Assembly: GCA_020718315.1 (NCBI GenBank)
Contig: DYSK01000004.1
Coordinates: 11,826-33,249, forward strand
Origin: Draconibacterium orientale
Lineage (GTDB): Bacteria > Bacteroidota > Bacteroidia > Bacteroidales > UBA12170
Direction: 5' to 3'
Length of the DNA: 21,424 nt
Part shown: piece after piece, positions 1 through 8,007 of the stretch
Layout: every line of letters begins with the position of its first letter
Numbering within the stretch: position 1 is the first letter of the stretch
Notes under the pieces: generated by a model
The model's input: only the letters and a program-made list of their open reading frames with translations
What the model was told of the DNA's origin: nothing
The model's database searches: none
Made by a program: the position numbers and the translations under genes

Positions 1-72
1 GAAAAACCAGTTGAAAAACCAGTTGAAAAACCAGTTGAAAAACCAATTGAAAAGCTAGTTGAAAAGCCGCTT
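1..72 (+). repeat. 12-base tandem repeat coding EKPV inside infB
   Basis: Three identical copies of GAAAAACCAGTT are followed by three diverged copies (coding EKPI, EKLV, EKPL). The array is in frame with IF-2 and continues off the window start, so the total copy number is unknown. It lies in the disordered N-terminal extension that varies between species. Identity decays toward the 3' side, which fits expansion by slippage. Confidence 0.9.
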
Positions 73-2733
73 GAAATGCTCGAAAAATCTTCAGAAAGCA
101 AAAGCCATACTCCTGAAGTTTTGAATGAACAAAAAGCGAGCGAGCCTATAGCAGAAACAAAAGCTGTTCCCAGTGCTGAGAAAGTCATCCCATCTCAAGA
201 AATAAAAACAGAAGTTCCGGTAGCAGCCCAAAATCAAGGCGAAGCAAAACCGGAAAAAGAAGGATTGAAAATTCTGGACAAGATAAATTTGGAAGGGCAA
301 AACTGGTCGACCAGACCGAAACCAAAAACAAAAGCCCAAAAGCAAAAAGAACGCGACGATAAGCAAGAAGAAAAGAGCAAAGCCGACGCGGAGAAAAAAG
401 CTAAATTCGACTTTGAGCGGAAATCCAAAATGGATGCTGAAAGAAAACAAGTTGAACATGCTGCATCCTCCAAGTTCAATGAGCAAAAAGATGAAAAGTC
501 CGAAAGCAGTCCTGCAGCTCCGACCGAACCACAACTTATCAAAGCGGTTTCTCAAAGACTCGAAGGGCCAAAAATTATGGGCAGAATCGTATTGCCCGAA
601 CCAAAGAAAAAGGATCCAGTTGCTTCTTCTTCCGACCGGAATGTTGCCAATAAAAAGAAGAAACGTAAACGAATTAAACCCGGAGGGGCATCTACTGAAA
701 CCAGTGGGGGAACCCAAACAGCCGGAACAAATGCTGCTCAGCCAGCACGCAAACCGGAACAAAGAGGTGCTCCTGCGCCACGTGGAAAATTTGATAAACG
801 TGCCAAATTGGTTCCAAAGCACGAGCCTACTGAAGAAGAAATTCAACAGCAGATAAAAGAAACGCTCGCCAGATTAACTCCAACCGGAAAATCAAAAGCG
901 TCCAAACACCGTCGATTGAAACGAGATGCCGTTTATCAACATTCTCAGGACGAAATCGAAAAATTGGCGAACGAGCAAAAATTCATCAAAGCAACTGAAT
1001 TTGTGACCGCCAATGAGTTGGCAACCATGATGAATGTTCCGGTAACAAAAGTTATTGGCGCTTGTATGAGTATCGGCTTGTTTGTTTCGATAAACCAACG
1101 TCTCGATGCAGAAACTATTTCTATTGTAGCCGACGAATTTGGTTTCAAAGTAGAATTTGTGGGAGTAGAAGTTCAGGAAACACTGGAGGAGTTTGAAAAA
1201 GTTGACAATGAAAGCGATTTGGTTTTCCGTTCGCCTGTTGTTACAGTTATGGGTCATGTTGACCACGGAAAAACGAAACTCCTCGATTTTATTCGGAAAT
1301 CAAATGTTGTTGCCGGTGAAGCGGGCGGAATTACGCAACATATTGGAGCCTACGAAGTTAAAATGGAAGACGGCAGAAGAATCACTTTCCTCGATACACC
1401 GGGACACGAAGCCTTTACGGCCATGAGAGCTCGTGGAGCAAAAGTGACCGACGTCGCAATCATTGTAATTGCTGCCGACGACGATGTAATGCCCCAAACC
1501 AAAGAAGCAATCAATCACGCACAAGCTGCCGGAATTCCAATCGTTTTCGCTTTTAATAAGGTAGATAAGCCAAATGCCAACACTGAAAACCTAAGAACTC
1601 AATTGTCGCAATTGAATATTTTGGTTGAAGAATGGGGTGGAAAATATCAAAGTCAAGAAATTTCCGCTTTAAAAGGCGATGGTGTTAGCGAGTTGCTCGA
1701 AAAAGTATTGCTCGAAGCAGAAATGCTCGACCTAAGAGCAAACCCAAACAAAAATGCAGTTGGAACAATTATTGAATCCTCGCTCGACAAAGGCCGCGGA
1801 TATGTTTCAAAAATACTGGTTCAGGCCGGAACATTAAAAATAGGAGACATGGTTTTGGCCGGATCGACCTATGGAAAAGTAAAAGCCATGTACAACGAAA
1901 GAAACGTTCTTTTGACCGAAGCTGGACCTTCAACACCCGTTTTATTGCTTGGATTGAATGCTGCACCGCAAGCCGGTGATGGTTTTAATGTAATAAGCGA
2001 CGAACGAGAAGCCAAAGCCATTGCTACCAAACGGATGCAATTGCAACGTGAACAAGGAATCAGAACCCAAAAACACATTACACTCGATGAAATTGGACGC
2101 CGTTTGGCAATTGGCGATTTCAAAGAATTAAATGTGATTGTGAAAGCCGATGTGGATGGCTCTGTCGAAGCCTTGTCCGACGCGCTTATCAAACTTTCGG
2201 TAAACGAAGTTCAATTGAATGTAATTCATAAATCGGTGGGTCAAATTAGTGAATCGGATGTATTATTGGCCTCTGCTTCGGATGCAATTATTGTTGGATT
2301 CCAGGTCCGGGCCAATGCGCAAGCTAGAAGATTGGCCGAAACAGAAGGAATTCAAATTAAATACTATTCCATCATTTACCAAGCCATTGAGGAATTAAAA
2401 CTTGCCCTCGAAGGAATGCTTTCTCCTGACGAAGAGGAAAAAATTGTGGCGAATGTCGAAATTCGCGAAACATTCAAAATACCAAAAATCGGCACCATTG
2501 CCGGATGTATGGTTATGAGCGGAAAAATTACAAGAAACAGCACCATTCGGCTTATCCGCGATGGCATTGTTATCTATTCTGGCCGTTTAGGCTCGCTAAA
2601 ACGTTATAAAGACGATGTGAAAGAAGTGAACTCTGGATATGAATGCGGAATGAATATCGACAATTTCAACGACATTAAAATTGGTGATATTGTAGAAGCC
2701 TACGAAACGATTGAAGTCAAACGCACTTTGTAA
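1..2733 (+). CDS. infB: translation initiation factor IF-2, 5' end missing
   Basis: IF-2 is the GTPase that places initiator fMet-tRNA on the 30S subunit and promotes 50S joining. The reading frame is open from base 1, so the gene begins upstream; the ATG at base 76 is internal. The visible part is a low-complexity Lys/Glu/Pro/Ala N-terminal region (to about base 850), an IF2_N-type helical domain around 940-1170, then the G domain: GHVDHGKT (1252-1275), GGITQHIGA, DTPGHEAF, NKVDKP (near 1555) and SALKGDGV. Translation-factor barrel domains and the IF-2 C-terminal domain follow, ending in VKRTL. In G1 the residue after GKT is Lys where Ser or Thr is common. The G domain is intact and identification is certain. 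The length of the missing N-terminus is unknown. A terminator follows directly, so this is the last gene of its transcription unit. Confidence 0.97.
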   Translation, partial: EKPVEKPVEKPVEKPIEKLVEKPLEMLEKSSESKSHTPEVLNEQKASEPIAETKAVPSAEKVIPSQEIKTEVPVAAQNQGEAKPEKEGLKILDKINLEGQNWSTRPKPKTKAQKQKERDDKQEEKSKADAEKKAKFDFERKSKMDAERKQVEHAASSKFNEQKDEKSESSPAAPTEPQLIKAVSQRLEGPKIMGRIVLPEPKKKDPVASSSDRNVANKKKKRKRIKPGGASTETSGGTQTAGTNAAQPARKPEQRGAPAPRGKFDKRAKLVPKHEPTEEEIQQQIKETLARLTPTGKSKASKHRRLKRDAVYQHSQDEIEKLANEQKFIKATEFVTANELATMMNVPVTKVIGACMSIGLFVSINQRLDAETISIVADEFGFKVEFVGVEVQETLEEFEKVDNESDLVFRSPVVTVMGHVDHGKTKLLDFIRKSNVVAGEAGGITQHIGAYEVKMEDGRRITFLDTPGHEAFTAMRARGAKVTDVAIIVIAADDDVMPQTKEAINHAQAAGIPIVFAFNKVDKPNANTENLRTQLSQLNILVEEWGGKYQSQEISALKGDGVSELLEKVLLEAEMLDLRANPNKNAVGTIIESSLDKGRGYVSKILVQAGTLKIGDMVLAGSTYGKVKAMYNERNVLLTEAGPSTPVLLLGLNAAPQAGDGFNVISDEREAKAIATKRMQLQREQGIRTQKHITLDEIGRRLAIGDFKELNVIVKADVDGSVEALSDALIKLSVNEVQLNVIHKSVGQISESDVLLASASDAIIVGFQVRANAQARRLAETEGIQIKYYSIIYQAIEELKLALEGMLSPDEEEKIVANVEIRETFKIPKIGTIAGCMVMSGKITRNSTIRLIRDGIVIYSGRLGSLKRYKDDVKEVNSGYECGMNIDNFNDIKIGDIVEAYETIEVKRTL

Positions 2734-2750
2734 AAGGTGCCTACTGTCAG

Positions 2751-2787
2751 AATAAACGCCTCTAATTTTAGAAGGCGTTTATTTTTT
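2751..2787 (+). terminator. intrinsic terminator after infB
   Basis: An 11-base perfect stem, AATAAACGCCT (2751-2761) with AGGCGTTTATT (2773-2783), encloses an A/T-rich loop and runs into a T tract (2782-2787). It starts 18 bases after the infB stop codon. Confidence 0.88.
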
Positions 2788-2997
2788 GCGCTCAACTCTT
2801 GCTATCCGGCAATTTTTACGCTATCGCATTTGCAAAACGAGCGTTATTTGATAAGTTGAAGCGTTGGACTGAACAAGATATGATGACCCGAAATTGTTCA
2901 GATGCAGGAAAAAAGGCTAAATTAAGAAACAAGAAACGATCGCTCTTTTCGATAATCAATGCCTTTTGAAACCTGAAAATTGCGAACGAAAATTCAG

Positions 2998-3005
2998 TAC
3001 TTTTG
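2998..3005 (+). promoter_or_regulatory. Bacteroidota -7 box TACTTTTG before the DUF3109 gene
   Basis: TACTTTTG matches the TAnnTTTG box and ends only 4 bases before the ATG at 3010. If used, transcription would start at or beside the start codon, giving a leaderless or nearly leaderless mRNA. The upstream -33 match is weak (TTG at 2980-2982, spacing 15). Confidence 0.5.
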
Positions 3006-3009
3006 CCCC

Positions 3010-3594
3010 ATGATAGCAATAGAAAATACACTCATTTCGGAAGATGTTGTTCAGAAACAATTTAGCTGTGACCTGCTCAGATGTCATGGCGACTGTTGTG
3101 TGGAAGGCGATGCAGGCGCGCCATTGGAAATGGAAGAAATCAGTCTGCTCGAAGACTATATCGCTGAAATAATCCCTTTTATGACTGATGAAGGGCGAAA
3201 AGTGATTGAAAAAAACGGCGTTTTCGATTACGATATGGCCGGAGAATTTGTTACACCTTTGGTAAACGATAGGGAATGTGCTTTTGTTTATTTCGAAAAT
3301 AAAATTGCACTTTGCGCCATCGAAAAAGCCTATCGCGAAAAGAAACAACCTTTTCTAAAGCCAATTTCTTGTCATCTCTATCCCATTCGAATTACTGTTT
3401 ACGATCAATTTGAAGCGATAAACTATCATCATTGGGGAATTTGCGACTTTGCACGCATCAAAGGAAAGCAAGAAAATAAGGCCGTATATGAGTTTCTGAA
3501 AGAACCACTGATTCGAAAATATGGCGAAAAGTGGTACAAAACCTTGGACGAAGAAGTGAAATCGGGAAAATTCGACGAACTTACAAAACGCTAG
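3010..3594 (+). CDS. DUF3109 family cysteine-rich protein
   Basis: A 194-residue protein with no signal peptide or membrane segment. It has a cysteine cluster near the N-terminus (FSC, RCHGDCC), further cysteines in ECAFV and ALCAIE, then ISCHLYPIRI and WGICDFARI. This pattern matches the DUF3109 family of Bacteroidota, related to YkgJ-type CxxxC proteins thought to bind zinc or an iron-sulfur cluster; the biochemical role is unknown. I chose the ATG at 3010 because the upstream in-frame ATG at 2980 would put the promoter box inside the coding region and adds residues that do not look like the family. Its stop overlaps the convergent ArsC-like gene by 14 bases (3581-3594). Confidence 0.85.
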   Translation: MIAIENTLISEDVVQKQFSCDLLRCHGDCCVEGDAGAPLEMEEISLLEDYIAEIIPFMTDEGRKVIEKNGVFDYDMAGEFVTPLVNDRECAFVYFENKIALCAIEKAYREKKQPFLKPISCHLYPIRITVYDQFEAINYHHWGICDFARIKGKQENKAVYEFLKEPLIRKYGEKWYKTLDEEVKSGKFDELTKR

Positions 3595-3949
3595 GTAAGT
3601 TCAAATGCCTTAATAATGCTTCAACGGTGGCTTTGCTATTGCCTATAAAAAGATGTTCCCCATCTAGGATCACCGGCCGTTTCAAAAAAGTGTATTCGCT
3701 CAATAATAGAGCTTTATAATCTGCTTCGCCAAGAATTTTTTCGCTCAATCCAACGCTTTTGTATTTTTGGGATCTACGGCTGAACAAAGCTTCGTAGGAG
3801 CCTGCCAATGAGCGCAGTTGGGAAAGTTCTTCTTCCGTAATGGGAGCCATTTTAACGTCTTTTATCTCAAATCCCAATTCAGCAACTTTGGCCTTTTTGA
3901 GAATGAGCTTACTCGTAGTACAGGAGGAAAGTGTAAATACTTTTTTCAT
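3581..3949 (-). CDS. ArsC/Spx-family thioredoxin-fold protein
   Basis: A 122-residue protein of the arsenate reductase (ArsC)/Spx/YffB superfamily. It shows an N-terminal beta strand followed by Cys10 in C-T-T-S-K, the segment LFSRRSQKYKSVGL, which corresponds to the family's LLNxRGxxYRxLGL region, and RPVILDGEHLFIG near the end, which holds the conserved Arg-Pro. Only one N-terminal cysteine is present (C10-x-x-S13), so it lacks the CXXC switch of classical Spx. Whether it reduces arsenate cannot be decided: no other ars gene is nearby, and small ArsC-like proteins of this type often have unknown roles. The ATG at 3949 is preferred over an upstream TTG at 3964 that overlaps the preceding gene. 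It lies 11 bases behind the membrane protein at 3961-5100, probably cotranscribed. Confidence 0.8.
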   Translation of the reverse strand: MKKVFTLSSCTTSKLILKKAKVAELGFEIKDVKMAPITEEELSQLRSLAGSYEALFSRRSQKYKSVGLSEKILGEADYKALLLSEYTFLKRPVILDGEHLFIGNSKATVEALLRHLNLPSVL

Positions 3950-3960
3950 AACTGATACAA

Positions 3961-5100
3961 TCAAAGCGGCGTAACTTTAATGATAAATTGGATAAAAAAA
4001 TGCAAACCGTCGGCTAAAAAAATCCGCCAGATATAAAGCAAAACCAATGTCAATAGAAACAAGGAAAAATTGAACATTGCCCGATTGTTACTTCTGAATA
4101 AAGGATAATTTGGGGTGTCTAAATTGAATAAAACCGCTAAGCTCAGAATGCTTCCAAAAACGAGAATTAACGTGTCGTAAGCTTGATTGTTTGGCATTTT
4201 AACGACTAAAATGAGTGCACTCCCAAGCAAAAACGGAATGAGAGATTGATGCATAAAAAACAAAGCGCGATTTTCTTTTACAATCCGAAAACTGTTGTTC
4301 GAGGTGGCTTGCAAGCGAGCAGCCGAAAAATAGCCAATAAGTCCCAAACCTACAAGAGCAAGAAGAGCGAAGAAAAAGCGTGTAAAATCGTTCCAGAATA
4401 ACCAAAGTGGCACATAGCCAAATCCTTTGTTGGTAATCACGCCCGAAATGAATGCAGCAAGAAAGAACGCCATTCCGTGCAATCCAACCCAGTAATAGAA
4501 TAAGCGCAGTGTAGCGTATTGTTTGGCTTTGAAGAAAAGAGAGTTGTAAAAATACAAGCCAATCGACAAGGAAACCAATGGCCCCGATAAGGTTATGGCA
4601 ATTATATTTAAAACGGTCCAGTTTGTAGAATGATCGTTAAAATCGACTTGATAATAATAAAGGACGCCATAAATTTCCTGAAACGAAGCCATTAGAATAA
4701 CTGCAAATTGATAAATCAGGTAAACAAGCAAATAGGCAACAATAAAACTGACTGTTGAATTAAATATATGAATTACGGAATTCAAAACGCTTGGAACATA
4801 AAGCACATTCCCTTCAGCGTCCGAAAAAATCTTTCGGCCACGCTCTTTTGCATAAAAAAGTTGAAAAAAAGGATTCCCTCGTTCGTTTTTGCGCTCTTCG
4901 CGCAATTGTTTCTTACGCTGTGCTTTTCTCAGTTTTTGTTGGGCTTTAAAGAGTCGCATTTCGGCACGATAAACGCGGTAGTTGAGCAGAATACGGCTCC
5001 AGCTCAAGCCTTCGGACGACGCTGAACGCGTATCCTTAGTATGCTTGCGCATTTTGGATAAAAAAGAATGAAAGCGGCTAGGCCGATGCAACTGATTCAT
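3961..5100 (-). CDS. multi-pass membrane protein of unknown function
   Basis: I do not recognise a family for this 379-residue protein. Residues 1-75 are soluble and very basic, with a heptad-like Lys/Arg/Gln-rich stretch at about 40-75 (coiled-coil-like). The segment 78-104 contains FSDAEGNVLYVPSV. Roughly seven hydrophobic segments follow, near 113-142, 163-187, 205-223, 240-260, 286-302, 308-325 and 343-361, rich in aromatic residues. There is no signal peptide, so the basic N-terminus is probably cytoplasmic. A TACTTTTG promoter box sits 4 bases before the ATG. The ArsC-like gene follows 11 bases downstream. Regular composition and intact reading frame argue for a real gene. Confidence 0.75.
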   Translation of the reverse strand: MNQLHRPSRFHSFLSKMRKHTKDTRSASSEGLSWSRILLNYRVYRAEMRLFKAQQKLRKAQRKKQLREERKNERGNPFFQLFYAKERGRKIFSDAEGNVLYVPSVLNSVIHIFNSTVSFIVAYLLVYLIYQFAVILMASFQEIYGVLYYYQVDFNDHSTNWTVLNIIAITLSGPLVSLSIGLYFYNSLFFKAKQYATLRLFYYWVGLHGMAFFLAAFISGVITNKGFGYVPLWLFWNDFTRFFFALLALVGLGLIGYFSAARLQATSNNSFRIVKENRALFFMHQSLIPFLLGSALILVVKMPNNQAYDTLILVFGSILSLAVLFNLDTPNYPLFRSNNRAMFNFSLFLLTLVLLYIWRIFLADGLHFFIQFIIKVTPL

Positions 5101-5104
5101 AGTT

Positions 5105-5112
5105 CAAAAGTA
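5105..5112 (-). promoter_or_regulatory. -7 box TACTTTTG before the minus-strand membrane protein
   Basis: Read on the minus strand, TACTTTTG ends 4 bases before the ATG at 5100, the same geometry as at 2998-3005. A TTTG (minus strand, 5132-5129) lies 16 bases upstream as a possible -33 element. This predicts a leaderless or nearly leaderless transcript. Confidence 0.5.
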
Positions 5113-5252
5113 GAAAAATCTAAATCTCCAAAATAGATTACCGCTAGTTATTTTCAAATACAACCCGGTATTACAAAAGTATAGATATAAATCACTTTTT
5201 TTGCTGACTAAAAATTAACTATTTGTAATTAATCCAAATAAATTATTTTTCA

Positions 5253-5260
5253 TACCTTTA
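5253..5260 (+). promoter_or_regulatory. probable promoter box TACCTTTA upstream of fur
   Basis: TACCTTTA is one base off TAnnTTTG and sits in an A/T-rich region, about 110 bases before the fur start. The nearest TTTG upstream (5222-5225) is 27 bases away, longer than usual, so the assignment is tentative. Confidence 0.35.
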
Positions 5261-5369
5261 CACCCACGATTGTTATTTGAAGCTGTAAGTATTTGCTATT
5301 TAATAATTAGAAGAATTTAAGCGAAGCCCATTTAACCAAAGAAAGCGAAAAATTCAATACTAGAAGAAA

Positions 5370-5858
5370 ATGAAGAGCACCAATACAAAAGAAACCTACG
5401 AAGCCGTAAAGAAAGTTTTTACAGAATTTTTGCAAACAAACGGCCAAAGAAAAACACCTGAAAGGTACACGATTTTGAAAGAAATCTACAATACCGACGG
5501 GCATTTCGATATAGAAACCCTCTATGTTACAATGAAAAATAATAAATACAGGGTGAGTAGAGCTACGTTGTACAACACTATGGAGCTGCTTTTGGAATGC
5601 AATTTGGTGACCAAACATCAATTTGGCAACAACTGTGCTCAGTTCGAAAAATCCTTCAAATTCAGTCAGCACGATCATTTTATTTGCCTTGACGATGGCT
5701 CGGTTTTAGAATTTTGCGATCCCCGACTTCAGGAAATTAAAAACTCGGTCGAAAAGCTGTTGGGCGTTACTATCAACAGTCATTCACTTACCTTTTATGG
5801 TTCTTGTAATACAAAAAAAGCAGCTGCGGCAAGAGTTGCAACAGTTAAACACCACTAA
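5370..5858 (+). CDS. Fur-family metal-responsive repressor
   Basis: A 162-residue transcription regulator of the Fur/Zur/PerR family. The N-terminal winged helix contains the recognition-helix pattern VSRATLYNTMELLLE (62-76); the dimer/metal domain has GHFDIETLY (44-52), HDHFIC (101-106) and DPRLQEI (117-123). The structural zinc site is altered: in E. coli-type Fur the first pair is CxxC, whereas here C106 is followed by D109. C116 and C146 are other cysteines in this part. Whether the metal is iron, zinc, manganese or the signal is peroxide cannot be told from sequence, so I give no symbol. fur next to purA is a recurrent arrangement in Bacteroidota as I recall. It has its own probable promoter. 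Confidence 0.93.
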   Translation: MKSTNTKETYEAVKKVFTEFLQTNGQRKTPERYTILKEIYNTDGHFDIETLYVTMKNNKYRVSRATLYNTMELLLECNLVTKHQFGNNCAQFEKSFKFSQHDHFICLDDGSVLEFCDPRLQEIKNSVEKLLGVTINSHSLTFYGSCNTKKAAAARVATVKHH

Positions 5859-5920
5859 TTCATACTCGTTTTAATTCGTTTTTCTTAAAAAGAATCGAAA
5901 CCTCTCCCGTATATTATTTC

Positions 5921-5928
5921 TATCTTTG
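5921..5928 (+). promoter_or_regulatory. promoter box TATCTTTG upstream of purA
   Basis: A perfect TAnnTTTG match 98 bases before the purA start and 63 bases after the fur stop. No clear TTTG lies at the expected -33 position. The predicted leader of about 90 bases carries a small reading frame and a hairpin, listed separately. Confidence 0.6.
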
Positions 5929-5969
5929 CTTTGAAATAAAGGCAATGTTCGCTTTTAATTAGAATTTTT

Positions 5970-6029
5970 ATGACCGTTCCGCAAGGAACAAAAATGGAAG
6001 AAATCACAAATCAAAAAGGGTACGAATGA
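5970..6029 (+). CDS. possible 19-residue leader peptide overlapping the purA start
   Basis: ATG at 5970 opens 19 codons that end in a TGA sharing ATGA with the purA start codon (6026-6029). The 4-base overlap is the classic arrangement for translational coupling. No homology is recognised and no strong ribosome-binding signal is visible. An in-frame ATG at 5994 is an alternative start. It may be chance, since the frame is short. Confidence 0.3.
   Translation: MTVPQGTKMEEITNQKGYE
5976..5989 (+). promoter_or_regulatory. GNRA-tetraloop hairpin in the purA leader
   Basis: GTTCC-GCAA-GGAAC forms a perfect 5-base-pair stem closed by GCAA, a GNRA tetraloop. It sits inside the small leader reading frame about 37 bases before the purA ATG. 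No T tract follows, so it is not a terminator. Confidence 0.45.
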
Positions 6030-7321
6030 AAGTTGATGTTATTTTAGGATTGCAATGGGGCGATGAAGGAAAGGGAAAAGTGGTGGATGTTTTTACACCA
6101 AAGTACGACATCATTGCACGATTTCAAGGAGGTCCCAATGCTGGCCATACCTTAGAATTTAATGGCCAAAAACACGTGTTGCACACCATTCCATCCGGGA
6201 TTTTTCATTCCGACACAAAAAATTTAATCGGCAATGGAGTGATCATCGACCCTCTTATTTTTAGTAAAGAAATTGAAAAACTGCTAGTTAGCGGAATCGA
6301 TCCAAAAGCAAATCTGTACATTTCGAAAAAAGCACACCTCATTCTTCCCACACATCGGCTGCTTGATGCGGTTTACGAAAAAGCGAAAGGAAACGATAAA
6401 ATTGGGTCAACGCTAAAAGGAATTGGGCCGGCATATACCGATAAAGTAAGTAGATCAGGATTGCGTGTGGGCGATTTGATAAGCCAAGATTTCGAACATA
6501 AATACCATCTCCAAAAGCAAAATCATCTTCAAATAGTGAAGCAATACGATTTTAACCTTTCTACCTTTCAGATCGATAATCAATCTTTTGAAGAATACGA
6601 AAAAGTGTGGTTTCAGTCTTTGGAAACACTCCTTTCAATGAAACTGGTAGATAGTGAGCATTTTATCAACGAAGCCTTGAAAAGCGGAGAAAGCGTTTTG
6701 GCCGAAGGCGCTCAAGGCACTATGCTGGATATCGATTTTGGAAGTTATCCTTTTGTTACTTCTTCCAATACAATTGTGAGTGGTGTTTGTTCCGGTTTGG
6801 GCGTGGCGCCACAAAAAATTGGAAAAGTTTTTGGTGTGTTCAAAGCATATTGTACACGCGTTGGAAACGGTCCTTTTCCTACAGAATTGTTTGATTCGGT
6901 TGGGGCCGATTTACAAAAATATGGTCACGAATTTGGCTCTACTACCGGTCGCGCACGCCGATGTGGCTGGCTCGATCTGCCGGCTTTAAAATATGCAATT
7001 ATGCTAAATGGAGTCACAGATTTGGTGATGACCAAAGCCGATGTGATGGACCAATTCGAAACAATCAGTGTTTGTCATCAATACAATTATCGCAATCAGG
7101 AAATAGACTATTTCCCCTACGAAATAAACGACCAGGAGCTGCAAGCTATTTACACCCATTTCCAAGGCTGGAAAACTAACATTGCTGGCGCTAGCTCTCT
7201 CAACGAACTCCCAAAAGCTTTTCTTGAATACATCAGTTATATCGAACATCAGGTGGAAGTTCCGGTTTCAATTGTTTCTGTAGGGCCGGACAGAATCCAA
7301 ACGATCTTCCGCTTTGAATAA
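6026..7321 (+). CDS. purA: adenylosuccinate synthetase
   Basis: PurA joins IMP and aspartate using GTP to form adenylosuccinate, the first committed step of AMP synthesis, in the cytosol. At 431 residues it has the normal family length. All signatures are present in order: QWGDEGKGK (catalytic Asp and phosphate loop), GGPNAGHT, GIGPAYTDK, SRSGLRVGDL, EGAQGTMLDIDFGSYPFVTSSNT, TRVGNGPFPTEL, the mobile loop GHEFGSTTGRARRCGWLD, the guanine-recognition TKADVMD, and the C-terminal SVGPDR. The ATG overlaps the stop of a possible leader peptide. It lies downstream of fur on the same strand with its own promoter box. Confidence 0.98.
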   Translation: MKVDVILGLQWGDEGKGKVVDVFTPKYDIIARFQGGPNAGHTLEFNGQKHVLHTIPSGIFHSDTKNLIGNGVIIDPLIFSKEIEKLLVSGIDPKANLYISKKAHLILPTHRLLDAVYEKAKGNDKIGSTLKGIGPAYTDKVSRSGLRVGDLISQDFEHKYHLQKQNHLQIVKQYDFNLSTFQIDNQSFEEYEKVWFQSLETLLSMKLVDSEHFINEALKSGESVLAEGAQGTMLDIDFGSYPFVTSSNTIVSGVCSGLGVAPQKIGKVFGVFKAYCTRVGNGPFPTELFDSVGADLQKYGHEFGSTTGRARRCGWLDLPALKYAIMLNGVTDLVMTKADVMDQFETISVCHQYNYRNQEIDYFPYEINDQELQAIYTHFQGWKTNIAGASSLNELPKAFLEYISYIEHQVEVPVSIVSVGPDRIQTIFRFE

Positions 7322-7323
7322 TT

Positions 7324-7354
7324 TTTGAACAAATCGGCTTTTTTTGTAAATTTG
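7324..7354 (+). promoter_or_regulatory. promoter of cytidine deaminase (TTTG-N19-TAAATTTG)
   Basis: TTTG (7324-7327), a 19-base spacer and TAAATTTG (7347-7354) match the Bacteroidota sigma-70 consensus. It starts 2 bases after the purA stop and would give a leader of about 155 bases before the cdd ATG. This is the best promoter in the window. Confidence 0.7.
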
Positions 7355-7515
7355 CAACCCAGCAATGCGGTTTTGGACTAATTTTTGCGCAAACAACAAC
7401 GCAAACAGGAAAACAAAAACACTATGCCAAAAAGATTTGACACAAACAAACGAATCCAAAATTGCTTTTACAACATACTCTCTTGGATGCTTTAAACACA
7501 ATAAAATACAAAGCG

Positions 7516-8007
7516 ATGAAAAAAATTCAGCATATAATCGAAATTGAAGATTACCAGAGTTTTGATGAACTCAATCCACAAGACCGAAAATTGCTTGATA
7601 AAGCTCGATTGGCTTGTAAATCGGCCTATGCGCCCTATTCTCAATTTCGTGTTGGTGCCGCGGTTTTGTTAGCCAATGGCGAAATTGTAAGCGGAAATAA
7701 TCAAGAAAATGCAGCTTATCCATCCGGATTGTGTGCCGAACGTGTGGCAATGTATTATGCTTCGGCAAACTACCCAAATGTTCCAATGCTTTCCATTGCC
7801 GTTGCGGTGGAATCAGAAGCAGTAAAATTCAATAAACCATTGGCACCTTGCGGTTCTTGCCGACAAGTAATGGCTGAGTACGAACATTTGTTTCAGATGA
7901 AAATGCGCGTAATACTCTCCGAACCAGGTGGTCGTGTCCAAATTATTAATGGAATTTCCGATTTACTTCCCTTTACTTTTAATGCCAAAGAATTGAAAGG
8001 CTTGTAA
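7516..8007 (+). CDS. cdd: cytidine deaminase
   Basis: Cdd hydrolyses cytidine and deoxycytidine to uridine and deoxyuridine plus ammonia in pyrimidine salvage. The 163-residue protein fits the short tetrameric class. Zinc and catalytic residues are visible in NAAYPSGLCAERVAMY (C73, catalytic E75) and APCGSCRQV (C112, C115); YSQFRVGAA and GNNQENAAY give the substrate pocket. The ATG at 7516 is chosen; the in-frame extension upstream to 7462 adds 18 residues that do not look like the family. Its own promoter and long leader suggest expression independent of purA. Confidence 0.96.
   Translation: MKKIQHIIEIEDYQSFDELNPQDRKLLDKARLACKSAYAPYSQFRVGAAVLLANGEIVSGNNQENAAYPSGLCAERVAMYYASANYPNVPMLSIAVAVESEAVKFNKPLAPCGSCRQVMAEYEHLFQMKMRVILSEPGGRVQIINGISDLLPFTFNAKELKGL

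Noticed and set aside
91..856. Open frames in other phases of the infB N-terminal region
   Set aside because: The biased Lys/Glu codons of the true frame leave few stops elsewhere; the products are low complexity.
2788..2997. Gene or RNA in the gap after infB
   Set aside because: No convincing reading frame, tRNA fold or conserved RNA pattern could be seen.
5876..5900. Hairpin after fur as a terminator
   Set aside because: The stem is short with an internal loop and no T tract follows.
7365..7547. 60-codon frame in the cdd leader overlapping the cdd start
   Set aside because: No family resemblance and an unremarkable composition; the cdd frame itself is clear. Could be revisited if conserved.
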